From a bacterium (GTDB taxonomy: Bacteria > Spirochaetota > Spirochaetia > JABEVK01), in the NCBI GenBank assembly GCA_021781625.1, contig JAJXWL010000109.1, forward strand, positions 1-6,723: DNA of 6,723 nucleotides, in the 5' to 3' direction. The position numbers and the translations under genes are program-made. The notes under the pieces are model-generated. The model did no database searches. It saw only the letters and a list, made by a program, of their open reading frames with translations, and was not told the origin of the DNA. Shown here in pieces: positions 1 through 5,589 of this stretch. Within the stretch, counting starts at the first letter, position 1. Each line of letters begins with the position of its first letter.

Positions 1-570
1 GTCGCCGTAGGGGCCCTTAGGGTTGTTGGCAAAAGATTGGAACCAAGGGTTTCCTCGACCGGTGTGGTTGAAGGGCATATCCAAAATAATCTTGATACCT
101 CGTTCGTGAGCCGCCGCGACAAGATTTTCAAAGTCTTGCATCGTGCCCCATTTCGGGTCGATGGCAAAGTAGTTATCCACATCGTACCCATGGTAAGAAT
201 CTGCGGGGAAAATCGGGGAGAGCCAAAGCACCGAGACATTCAAACTGTGGCCCTGGGCTCCTTTACCGTCATTTAAATAGTCCAAGTGTTGGGTCAGACC
301 ATTGAGGTCACCCCAACCATCGCCGTTGGAGTCCGCAAAGGAATACACTAAAACCTGGTACGCGGGGCCTTTGGCGGCCTTCCACCAACCGGGCTCGTCT
401 TGAGCTACGCCTAAGAGGTGAACCGGTGGTTCCGCAACCTTGGGAGTCGCGGGGGCCGAGTTAGGTGCTGAAGCCGTGCCGGGGGCCGAGGCACAGGCCG
501 AAAAGCCCGCTAAGAGTAAACCCGCCGATAACCCCAGAGTGATCCAACGTCGAAAACGTGTGAAAATCAT
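1..570 (-). CDS. Alpha-amylase family (GH13) lipoprotein, N-terminal part
   Basis: Partial gene: 190 residues from ATG at 570-568, still open at the window edge. Residues 1-26 form a signal peptide (R-rich n-region, hydrophobic core ITLGLSAGLLLAGF) ending in a candidate lipobox FSAC with Cys26. An Ala/Pro/Ser-rich linker runs to about residue 48, so the enzyme is probably a membrane-tethered lipoprotein. The catalytic GH13 (beta/alpha)8 barrel begins near residue 70: YQVLVYSFADSNGDGWGDLNGL (71-92) in its usual place, the GYDVDNYF segment at 128-135, and conserved region I DMPFNH at 164-169. The catalytic Asp, Glu and Asp regions II-IV lie outside the window. Family knowledge gives alpha-1,4-glucan hydrolysis; the exact specificity (alpha-amylase, maltogenic or cyclomaltodextrinase-like) is open. 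The start is fixed by AGGAGA at 580-575, 4 nt from ATG. It lies 90 bp downstream of the pullulanase on the same strand, but two terminator hairpins intervene. Confidence 0.9.
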   Translation of the reverse strand, partial: MIFTRFRRWITLGLSAGLLLAGFSACASAPGTASAPNSAPATPKVAEPPVHLLGVAQDEPGWWKAAKGPAYQVLVYSFADSNGDGWGDLNGLTQHLDYLNDGKGAQGHSLNVSVLWLSPIFPADSYHGYDVDNYFAIDPKWGTMQDFENLVAAAHERGIKIILDMPFNHTGRGNPWFQSFANNPKGPYGD

Positions 571-583
571 GGTGTCTCCTTAG

Positions 584-626
584 AAAAAAAGCTTTCCCCC
601 TTGGTGTACCACGTGGGGGAAAGCTT
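584..626 (-). terminator. Rho-independent terminator between pullulanase and amylase genes
   Basis: A perfect 12-bp inverted repeat (589-600 with 615-626, AAGCTTTCCCCC arm) encloses a 14-nt loop. Read on the minus strand, the stem is followed at once by seven T (590-584). It terminates transcription arriving from the pullulanase. Only 13 nt, carrying the Shine-Dalgarno, separate the T-tract from the amylase ATG. Confidence 0.85.
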
Positions 627-634
627 GAAAAGTC

Positions 635-649
635 AGGGGCAACGCCCCT
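635..649 (-). terminator. Short hairpin after the pullulanase stop codon
   Basis: AGGGGC (635-640) pairs perfectly with GCCCCT (644-649) across a 3-nt loop. It lies 11 nt beyond the pullulanase stop codon and is followed on the minus strand by GACTTTTC, a weak T-tract. It is probably the first of two tandem terminators, or a 3'-end stabilising hairpin. Confidence 0.55.
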
Positions 650-660
650 CAAACAAGAAC

Positions 661-2988
661 TTACATTTCAATGATCGCAGCGCTTAAAGCACCAAGGGTA
701 ATTTGTGTTGAGGTCACAGTAAGGTAATTCGTTGCTGTTGAGTAGGTTGAAGCGGGCGTGCCTGGTAAGCCGGCTGAAACCCCGTCCGCCAAAACTGTTC
801 CGGTGGTCAAGTCTACAGAGGGGTTAAAGGTATGCGACGATGTGTCGGCATTTAAGAAGACGTAGAAGGTATGTGCCCCATCTGAGGATTTTACACTGTA
901 ACCGAACGAATTGACGCTTCCGGTACCCTGATTAGAAGCCAGTCCCGCGATGTTGGTGGCTATGTCGGTATCGGGTAAACGGAAGGCATCACTGCTTTTG
1001 CGGATTTGGATCAAACCTTGAACGTACTTGTAGAGCTTGTAACCCACTGTGTTGGTATCGTAGTTGGCAAAGTTTCCGGTAATTGGGTCGCTGGTGTAGG
1101 GGGAAACCGCCACTGTTGTTTGCGGGTAAAATTCGGTGGCACTGAAAAGAATCTGGTTCACGGCGTCGCTAGCGTTGTAAGAGTTATCGCAGAAGGTACG
1201 GCCGCTTTTTGAAGCAACTTTGACATTGTTTGTTGTTCCACTGGGAACCTCTTTGGTTCGGAACATTTCGTCGCCAGCCTGCATAAAAGCCAGGCCTTGA
1301 CTGGTCATTAGTACAGTGTAACCAACTTCCATACGTTGAAGTGCAGTATTGTAGTCAGCCACGGCTTTCCCTAGATTATCGGCATCCGCCACAACGTCAT
1401 AAAGACAGAGGTTGTCATGTGCCGAAAGGTAGTTGACAACGTTGTTGGTGGAAAAACTTCCCCCAGTGGCTGAAGCCCATACAGAATTGGATCCGCCATC
1501 ATTAGGATTTCCAGAAATGTCTTTAATTAAGGAACTATAAGATTCAGAGGCCCCGGTTATGAAGGCAGGATTCCCATCGCTAGGATAGCCATTCTTCATA
1601 ATCTGTCGAAAACTATCAGAAAACATGCCAATATTTAAGCCATTAAAATATGCAACATGCTTCTGGTCTGAGCCAAAAAGTGTGTTACCTTGGTAGTCCG
1701 TTGAATCGCCTGAATAAAAGCCGTTCCAACCTTCACCTAGGAATAAAATGTGTGGGTCGCTGGCCTTGGCTTGCAGGTAAGCATCACGAATCGTCTGATT
1801 GTCGATGACACCCATTAAGTCGAAACGAAAACCGTCGACGTGGTAGTCATTGACCCATTGCATAATTGAATTGACAATTAAATTTCTTGTGTATTGTGCT
1901 TCAGATTTAACGTCATTACTTCCGGCCCCATTGTTGGATGAGTTGCGGTAGTAATAACCACTGACGGCATTCCCCAAAATACTATTGTTGGCAGTATGGT
2001 TGAATACCACATCAAGAATAACCCCCATTCCCGCATTGTGAATGGCATTGATTAGGGTTAAAAGCTCTTGAAGTCGTTTGTTGGGGTCATTCGGGGCAGA
2101 AGAGTACATTCCTGACGGCGTAAAGTAACTTTGAGGGTCATAGCCCCAGTTATAGTTATTGCCAGAGGTTGTTGAACTGGTCTCGCGTGTTGATATTAGG
2201 GATTGATTGTAATTAAAATTCTCTAAAGGGCAGAGAAGCTGAATATGAGTCACTCCCAATTTTTGAATGTGGGGTAACATATCAATAAGAGCTTCATAAG
2301 TCCCAAAAGGGTGGTTGCTGGGTAAATTTAAAGCAGGGTCAACGGTAAAGTCACGAATGTCAGTTTCATAGATGATAGCGTCACGGTTTGAATTATATGA
2401 ATAGGGTGTAATCGTAGTTCCATCTGGAGCAACCATTTTACTACCGTCAAAATAAGAAGTCGTCCCTATAGCAGATAATGTTGAATTGAGGTTCACAACG
2501 GCACCTTTGCCTTGAGTATCACCTGCAATACTAACAGGTTTATTAGCTGTTGTTGGTAAATATTCCCATTGTGCCATCGAGGGTGCGTAAGGGTCTAGCG
2601 TATAAGAACTACCAACTTGATAATCATAAAGAGGAATGCCATTTGAAGTTGAAGTGGGTAGACTGCTATAAGGCACTGGCCCATAAGTCCATAAACCAGA
2701 ACTGCCTTTCGTCATAGGGTAACTTTTCACTGGAGATGACAAAGCATCATTCCAATGACTATAGAAGGTGATATTCACACTACTCACATTGGGGTTCCAA
2801 AAGGTAAACGTAACATTAGTACCTGTTGAATCAAAAGTTGGACCCATAGTGACGTTTGGGGGGCTGTCATTTGAAAAAGCCCAGATCAGAGGTGAATTCG
2901 TAAAAGATGAAGAAGATGAGGAAGGCGAAGAACAACCAGTTAAAAGCACTAGTAGTAAAGTCGGTATCAAAAAAAACAATCTTGTCAT
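661..2988 (-). CDS. pulA: Type I pullulanase (GH13), lipoprotein
   Basis: 775 residues. Pullulanase hydrolyses alpha-1,6 branch points of pullulan, glycogen and starch-derived limit dextrins. Residues 1-19 are a lipoprotein signal peptide with lipobox LTGC (Cys19), followed by a poly-Ser stretch (23-28) as linker. Residues about 45-150 look like an N-terminal CBM48/E-set domain (LWTYGPVP, LYDYQVG, LDPYAPS). The barrel carries the type I pullulanase signature YNWGYDP at 279-285 and all four GH13 regions: I DVVFNH 326-331, II GFRFD with nucleophile Asp390, III FLGEGWN with acid/base Glu419, and IV LSAHDN with Asp525. A C-terminal beta domain spans about 680-775. All catalytic residues are present, so it should be active. 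The start is supported by AAAGGAA at 3001-2995. It is transcribed divergently from the maltoporin, from a promoter with an operator-like palindrome at its start site. The symbol is by function; cellular side (surface or periplasmic) cannot be told from sequence. Confidence 0.95.
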   Translation of the reverse strand: MTRLFFLIPTLLLVLLTGCSSPSSSSSSFTNSPLIWAFSNDSPPNVTMGPTFDSTGTNVTFTFWNPNVSSVNITFYSHWNDALSSPVKSYPMTKGSSGLWTYGPVPYSSLPTSTSNGIPLYDYQVGSSYTLDPYAPSMAQWEYLPTTANKPVSIAGDTQGKGAVVNLNSTLSAIGTTSYFDGSKMVAPDGTTITPYSYNSNRDAIIYETDIRDFTVDPALNLPSNHPFGTYEALIDMLPHIQKLGVTHIQLLCPLENFNYNQSLISTRETSSTTSGNNYNWGYDPQSYFTPSGMYSSAPNDPNKRLQELLTLINAIHNAGMGVILDVVFNHTANNSILGNAVSGYYYRNSSNNGAGSNDVKSEAQYTRNLIVNSIMQWVNDYHVDGFRFDLMGVIDNQTIRDAYLQAKASDPHILFLGEGWNGFYSGDSTDYQGNTLFGSDQKHVAYFNGLNIGMFSDSFRQIMKNGYPSDGNPAFITGASESYSSLIKDISGNPNDGGSNSVWASATGGSFSTNNVVNYLSAHDNLCLYDVVADADNLGKAVADYNTALQRMEVGYTVLMTSQGLAFMQAGDEMFRTKEVPSGTTNNVKVASKSGRTFCDNSYNASDAVNQILFSATEFYPQTTVAVSPYTSDPITGNFANYDTNTVGYKLYKYVQGLIQIRKSSDAFRLPDTDIATNIAGLASNQGTGSVNSFGYSVKSSDGAHTFYVFLNADTSSHTFNPSVDLTTGTVLADGVSAGLPGTPASTYSTATNYLTVTSTQITLGALSAAIIEM

Positions 2989-3002
2989 AGAAAATTCCTT
3001 TG

Positions 3003-3012
3003 CAAACGTTTG
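3003..3012. promoter_or_regulatory. Candidate LacI-family operator at pullulanase start site
   Basis: CAAACGTTTG is a perfect 10-bp palindrome centred on CG, the form typical of LacI/MalR/CcpA-family operators. It sits just downstream of the predicted pullulanase -10 box and covers the expected transcription start, so a bound repressor would block initiation. It also overlaps the upstream edge of the Shine-Dalgarno region (3001-2995). Confidence 0.55.
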
Positions 3013-3019
3013 ATTTTAC

Positions 3020-3049
3020 ATTCTTACACCTAGCCTTTCGAGCTGTCAA
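3020..3049 (-). promoter_or_regulatory. Predicted sigma-70 promoter for the pullulanase gene
   Basis: On the minus strand a consensus -35 box TTGACA (3049-3044) is followed, after 18 bp, by AAGAAT (3025-3020; 4 of 6 matches to TATAAT). The expected start near 3013 gives a leader of about 25 nt. The perfect -35 is the strong part of the call and the -10 is weak. Confidence 0.5.
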
Positions 3050-3054
3050 CGACT

Positions 3055-3070
3055 TTTCTAACGTTTGGAA
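3055..3070. promoter_or_regulatory. Weak second CG-centred operator-like site
   Basis: TTCTAACGTTTGGAAA forms an imperfect palindrome (6 of 8 paired positions) centred on CG at 3062/3063. It shares AACGTTTG with the perfect site, and the two centres are 55 bp apart. It lies just upstream of the pullulanase -35 box. Possibly an auxiliary operator; it could be chance in AT-rich DNA. Confidence 0.3.
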
Positions 3071-3140
3071 ATCAAGGTTGATGACGTTTAAGTTTAAAAA
3101 ATCAGTTGACAGATCACGAAGGTAATGTTTAACTTAAAGA

Positions 3141-3160
3141 AATTGCACACGTTGGCAATT
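3141..3160. promoter_or_regulatory. Candidate LacI-family operator overlapping the maltoporin promoter
   Basis: AATTGCACACGTTGGCAATT is a 20-bp palindrome with 8 of 10 paired positions matching, centred on CG at 3150/3151. Its AATTG...CAATT arms resemble the classical lac operator outline. It overlaps the predicted maltoporin -35 box (3152-3157), a standard place for repression. Which regulator binds is not shown; none is encoded here. Confidence 0.5.
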
Positions 3161-3180
3161 GTTCAATATGTTCTTAAGAT
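3152..3180 (+). promoter_or_regulatory. Predicted sigma-70 promoter for the maltoporin gene
   Basis: TTGGCA (3152-3157; 5 of 6 to consensus) is followed after 17 bp by TAAGAT (3175-3180; 4 of 6). The expected start near 3187 gives a leader of about 86 nt. The same -10 hexamer TAAGAT occurs before the oxidoreductase gene. A second, less convincing candidate starts with TTGACA at 3106-3111. Confidence 0.45.
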
Positions 3181-3258
3181 GATGATGTAATCAAAGGAGT
3201 CCCAGAGGGAAAGGTCTTTGAATGTCAAATCTTGAAGGTCGTATTGAGGTAATTTCAC

Positions 3259-3267
3259 AAAGGAGGG
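3259..3267 (+). promoter_or_regulatory. Strong ribosome binding site that sets the maltoporin start
   Basis: AAAGGAGGG contains a near-complete anti-16S match, with GGAGG ending 6 nt before ATG at 3273. This favours 3273 over the in-frame upstream ATG at 3222, which would place 17 polar residues in front of the signal peptide. Confidence 0.85.
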
Positions 3268-3272
3268 TTTCT

Positions 3273-4697
3273 ATGAAGAAAACCTACAAAGGGGCAATGA
3301 AGATCAGCGCTGTTGTTGCTGCTCTAGTTGCTTTGACTTTTGGTGCTCAAACAGCTTTTGCACAGAGTGCCGGGTTTGAATTTCACGCCTATGCAAGATC
3401 CGGTTTTGCATTTGCTCCAGGGCTATATACGACTGGTGGTCAAATTGACGAATATGGAGTTGGTAGGTTAGGTAATGAGCTAAATCAGAGCTACCTAGAG
3501 TCAGAACTGGTGCACACCAATACCAATGCTGATGGGTCTTGGGCAAAATACCATGTTATGTTTGTTGTGAACAGTAATGGTAATATAAAAGATTTTAAAT
3601 CATATCCTGGTTCCTATGGAAATGGTGGCGTTGGAGATATTCTGATGCGCCAAGCCTACGTTGAAATGGGTGGGTTTAACTGGGATCCAAAGGCTGTCTA
3701 CTGGATTGGTGAAAAATATAATGGCCGTGATGACATTCATATTTTGGATTTTTTCTGGAGAGATATGTCTGGTGAGGGTGTTGGTATATCCAATGCATTT
3801 AATGGTTTTGTCGATTTATCTGAAATTGCAGCGGGAAATGGCAATACCTACACTATAGCTGGAGAAAACTATATTCCTTTTACTACGGATCTTCGCTTAC
3901 ACCTAGGTGCTGTATTACCAGCTTTGAGTGGTGTTGAGCTCGAAGGTGCTGTGACTTATGCCCCAGTAAGTAATAATGGTGGTGACCAGTCTGGTAATCA
4001 TATTTTACCAGGCAATAATACATCGAACTATGGTTTCCAGGGCGCCATTGTTTACAGTCCTGACAAATTTTTCTGGTTCGCGGATGGTTATTCACGGATA
4101 GCAGTACAGTATGGTGCTGGAGATTCTGCTTCTGCTTGGTATCTGGGTACTGCAAATGCTGAAGTGGGAAATGCTGTTGGTGCAACGGCGTTCCGAGCAT
4201 TGATTTTTGGTGAAGCTACCAATGTTCTACCCAACCTTGATATAATGCCTTCGTTATACTACGAAATGGTTAACTCTGCAATTACAGCTGCTGAAGGTGG
4301 AAAGAATCAAGCTGGCCAAGCTGCTGACGAAGATGTGGCATCAAAACTATCATTTGTTATTCGTCCTGTTTACAAGTTAAATCAAAATATTTCGGTGCAG
4401 TTAGAGGCTGGTGTTGATCATGTTTCTGGAACTAACAGTAACACTTTCTTCTATGCTAATGGTGCAGGCTTTGCAGGAATTACAAACTATAAAGTCACTT
4501 TAGCACCAACGTTGTCGCTGGATTCTGGGTTCTGGGGAAGACCTCAGTTGCGTCTTTTCTGGAGTTTAGTCGGAACTTCAGGTACTACGACACAATATGG
4601 TACATGGGGTCAGTCTTCAGTAGTTGGAAATGTTGATGCAAATAACTCGTCGACATCTGAAAATCGTTTCGGTGTTCAATTCGAAACTTGGTTCTAA
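3273..4697 (+). CDS. lamB: Maltoporin-like outer membrane sugar porin (LamB family)
   Basis: 474 residues: a trimeric 18-strand beta-barrel porin, by family, for maltodextrin diffusion across the outer membrane. Residues 1-30 are a signal peptide (MKK n-region, core ISAVVAALVALTFGA, cleavage after AFA at Ala30). The mature chain starts with the LamB-like GFEFHAYARSGFAF (34-47), followed by RLGNE (65-69). The diagnostic block is YWIGEKYNGRDDIHILDFFW (143-162) with DMSGEGVGI (164-172), matching the E. coli LamB segment that has W-x-G-K-R-x-x-x-R-x-D-x-H. The C terminus FGVQFETWF ends in Phe, the outer-membrane assembly signal. Mature length, about 444, is slightly above E. coli LamB. The gene is divergent from the pullulanase and probably co-regulated through the shared operator region. 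It is followed by a long terminator and the glucan-binding lipoprotein. Sugar range (maltodextrin versus other sugars) is inferred from neighbours. Confidence 0.92.
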   Translation: MKKTYKGAMKISAVVAALVALTFGAQTAFAQSAGFEFHAYARSGFAFAPGLYTTGGQIDEYGVGRLGNELNQSYLESELVHTNTNADGSWAKYHVMFVVNSNGNIKDFKSYPGSYGNGGVGDILMRQAYVEMGGFNWDPKAVYWIGEKYNGRDDIHILDFFWRDMSGEGVGISNAFNGFVDLSEIAAGNGNTYTIAGENYIPFTTDLRLHLGAVLPALSGVELEGAVTYAPVSNNGGDQSGNHILPGNNTSNYGFQGAIVYSPDKFFWFADGYSRIAVQYGAGDSASAWYLGTANAEVGNAVGATAFRALIFGEATNVLPNLDIMPSLYYEMVNSAITAAEGGKNQAGQAADEDVASKLSFVIRPVYKLNQNISVQLEAGVDHVSGTNSNTFFYANGAGFAGITNYKVTLAPTLSLDSGFWGRPQLRLFWSLVGTSGTTTQYGTWGQSSVVGNVDANNSSTSENRFGVQFETWF

Positions 4698-4705
4698 GCT
4701 AAGTT

Positions 4706-4730
4706 AAGGGTTATACTTGCTATAGCCCTT
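4706..4730 (+). other. Stem-loop directly after the maltoporin stop codon
   Basis: A 10-bp stem (4706-4715 with 4721-4730, one G-T pair) encloses the 5-nt loop CTTGC, 8 nt after the stop codon. No T-tract follows, so it is more likely a 3'-end mRNA-stabilising hairpin than a terminator. Confidence 0.5.
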
Positions 4731-4741
4731 CCGGGTCCCTT

Positions 4742-4802
4742 TCGGGGAGGCCCGGTAGAACGATTCTTTCGAATCGTTCTACCGGGGCTCCTCGGTGTTT
4801 TT
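4742..4802 (+). terminator. Very long stem terminator after the maltoporin gene
   Basis: A perfect 16-bp stem (4751-4766 with 4771-4786) closes a TTTC tetraloop. After one G-G mismatch the stem continues for 8 more pairs (4742-4749 with 4788-4795, two of them G-T), giving 24 pairs in all. TGTTTTT follows (T-run 4798-4802), so it acts on the plus strand. It is unusually long for a plain terminator. Its base competes with an alternative pairing of CCGGG (4731-4735) with CCCGG (4751-4755). Confidence 0.75.
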
Positions 4803-4823
4803 CGAGAGAGTCAAATACTACCG

Positions 4824-4841
4824 GTTCGCCTGCTGGCGAAC
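4824..4841 (+). other. Leader hairpin just upstream of the lipoprotein RBS
   Basis: GTTCGCC (4824-4830) pairs perfectly with GGCGAAC (4835-4841) around the loop TGCT. It ends 3 nt before the AAGGAG ribosome binding site, leaving that site free. It may stabilise the 5' end of a lipoprotein mRNA or tune translation. No clear promoter is visible between the upstream terminator and this hairpin. Confidence 0.5.
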
Positions 4842-4844
4842 ACG

Positions 4845-4850
4845 AAGGAG
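4845..4850 (+). promoter_or_regulatory. Ribosome binding site that sets the lipoprotein start
   Basis: AAGGAG ends 6 nt before ATG at 4857. The in-frame TTG at 4851 touches this site directly and is too close to be used, so 4857 is chosen. Confidence 0.8.
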
Positions 4851-4856
4851 TTGTTC

Positions 4857-5396
4857 ATGAAGAAATCCCTATTGTGGCTTTTGGCCGCAGGCGCACTGAT
4901 TACCGGCTGCGCGACAACTGGCTCTGCACCTGCCGCTTCGGCTGCACCTGCCGCTGCTGAGGCTAGTGCTGGTGGAATTCAAGTTCTTCCTTTACCTGGT
5001 TCGATAGCTGATGCTGCAAAGGCTGTTGGTGTTCTTGGAATTGTCAAAGGTGAACCTGTTCCTGCAAAACCCGGCGTCACTGTGACCAAAAATACCGATG
5101 GCAATGCGATTATCACTTGGATGACCCGTGTTCCTGCGGCTGAAATTCAACTGATGGGCTACTACGAGAACTGGAAGCCTGATCTTGGTTTACAATTAGA
5201 CAAAGTTATGGCGGCCAATGGTCACCCTGTTCATGTCATTAGCTTCCTCGTTAAACCCGATGCCACGATTATTTACAAGTACATGGTGAACGGCAACTGG
5301 ACCGAAGATGCGTTTGCTCCTGTCAGCGTAGATGACGGTTTTGGTGGTCATAACGGCAAGGTTGACGTTAAGGCGATGCTGGCTGAAGCCAAGTAA
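4857..5396 (+). CDS. Lipoprotein with AMPK/CBM48-like glycogen-binding domain
   Basis: 179 residues. Residues 1-18 are a lipoprotein signal peptide with lipobox ITGC (Cys18), followed by an Ala/Pro/Ser linker to about residue 40. The C-terminal part (about 72-172) has the pattern of an AMPK beta-subunit/CBM48 glycogen-binding E-set domain: GYYENWKPD with Trp106, YKYMVNGNWTED with Lys141 and Trp148, then VDDGFGGHNG with Asn166. Lys-to-Trp spacing of 7 and Trp-to-Asn spacing of 18 agree closely with the remembered rat beta1 sugar-contact residues Lys126, Trp133 and Asn150. No catalytic domain is present. Inferred role: an envelope-anchored alpha-glucan-binding protein that helps present maltodextrins to the maltoporin just upstream. 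It occupies the place malM has after lamB in E. coli, though no sequence kinship to MalM is claimed. Residues 41-71 match nothing recognised. An E-set chaperone-like or purely structural role is the alternative. Confidence 0.8.
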   Translation: MKKSLLWLLAAGALITGCATTGSAPAASAAPAAAEASAGGIQVLPLPGSIADAAKAVGVLGIVKGEPVPAKPGVTVTKNTDGNAIITWMTRVPAAEIQLMGYYENWKPDLGLQLDKVMAANGHPVHVISFLVKPDATIIYKYMVNGNWTEDAFAPVSVDDGFGGHNGKVDVKAMLAEAK

Positions 5397-5404
5397 GCAA
5401 ATAA

Positions 5405-5424
5405 AGAGCCCCTACGGGGGCTCT
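5405..5424 (+). terminator. Hairpin terminator after the lipoprotein gene
   Basis: AGAGCCCC (5405-5412) pairs perfectly with GGGGCTCT (5417-5424) around TACG, giving a C(TACG)G loop of the extra-stable UNCG type. It starts 8 nt after the stop codon. Only GTT follows, so the T-tract is poor. Confidence 0.65.
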
Positions 5425-5464
5425 GTTAAACTGTGTTCTCTCTGACCTTCAGCGGGGTGGCTTG

Positions 5465-5494
5465 GACTCCTTACCCGTTGGGGGTCTTTTTTTT
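5465..5494 (+). terminator. Second terminator with eight-T tract
   Basis: GACTCC (5465-5470) pairs with GGGGTC (5481-5486, one G-T pair) around a 10-nt loop, and is followed at once by eight T (5487-5494). The stem is modest but the T-tract is the best in the window. It forms a tandem pair with the hairpin at 5405-5424. Confidence 0.65.
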
Positions 5495-5515
5495 GTTAAC
5501 AAATTAACGATATCA

Positions 5516-5576
5516 TGACCTGTGAGCGCACGCAAGCTGAATCTAACAATTTTTTAAGAATTCTTTCTGACCTGTG
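5516..5576 (+). repeat. Two copies of TGACCTGTG before the oxidoreductase gene
   Basis: The 9-mer TGACCTGTG occurs at 5516-5524 and 5568-5576, 52 bp apart (about five helical turns). The second copy ends in the TG of the extended -10 promoter. It may be a pair of regulator sites, or chance. Confidence 0.3.
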
Positions 5577-5583
5577 GTAAGAT
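5554..5583 (+). promoter_or_regulatory. Extended -10 promoter giving a leaderless mRNA
   Basis: TTAAGA (5554-5559; 4 of 6 to TTGACA), an 18-bp spacer, then TGG-TAAGAT with the extended -10 TG at 5575-5576 and the -10 at 5578-5583. Counting from the -10, the expected start is at or next to 5590, the A of the ATG. No Shine-Dalgarno is visible upstream of that ATG, which fits. Confidence 0.45.
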
Positions 5584-5589
5584 ATCCGT

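Noticed and set aside
2768..3013. Plus-strand open frame opposite the pullulanase 5' end, rich in Glu and Asp
   Set aside because: It is the antisense shadow of the pullulanase poly-Ser and signal peptide codons, with no ribosome binding site and no protein-like motif.
3106..3134. Alternative maltoporin promoter beginning with a perfect TTGACA
   Set aside because: No -10 better than 3 of 6 matches is found at 16-18 bp (TTAACT at best), so the TTGGCA/TAAGAT pair is preferred, though it is not excluded.
3087..3138. 8-bp inverted repeat TTTAAGTT / AACTTAAA in the divergent control region
   Set aside because: The arms are pure low-complexity AT-rich sequence 36 nt apart in an AT-rich spacer; chance is likely.
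3222..3272. In-frame upstream ATG that would extend the maltoporin by 17 residues
   Set aside because: The extension is polar, hides a normal signal peptide, and is bypassed by the much better AAAGGAGGG site placed correctly for ATG 3273.
4851..4856. TTG start for the small lipoprotein
   Set aside because: It abuts the ribosome binding site with no spacing, whereas ATG 4857 has a 6-nt spacing and gives a standard MKK signal peptide.
5515..5580. 21-codon ORF upstream of the oxidoreductase
   Set aside because: No ribosome binding site, no recognisable peptide, and it runs into the predicted promoter -10 box.
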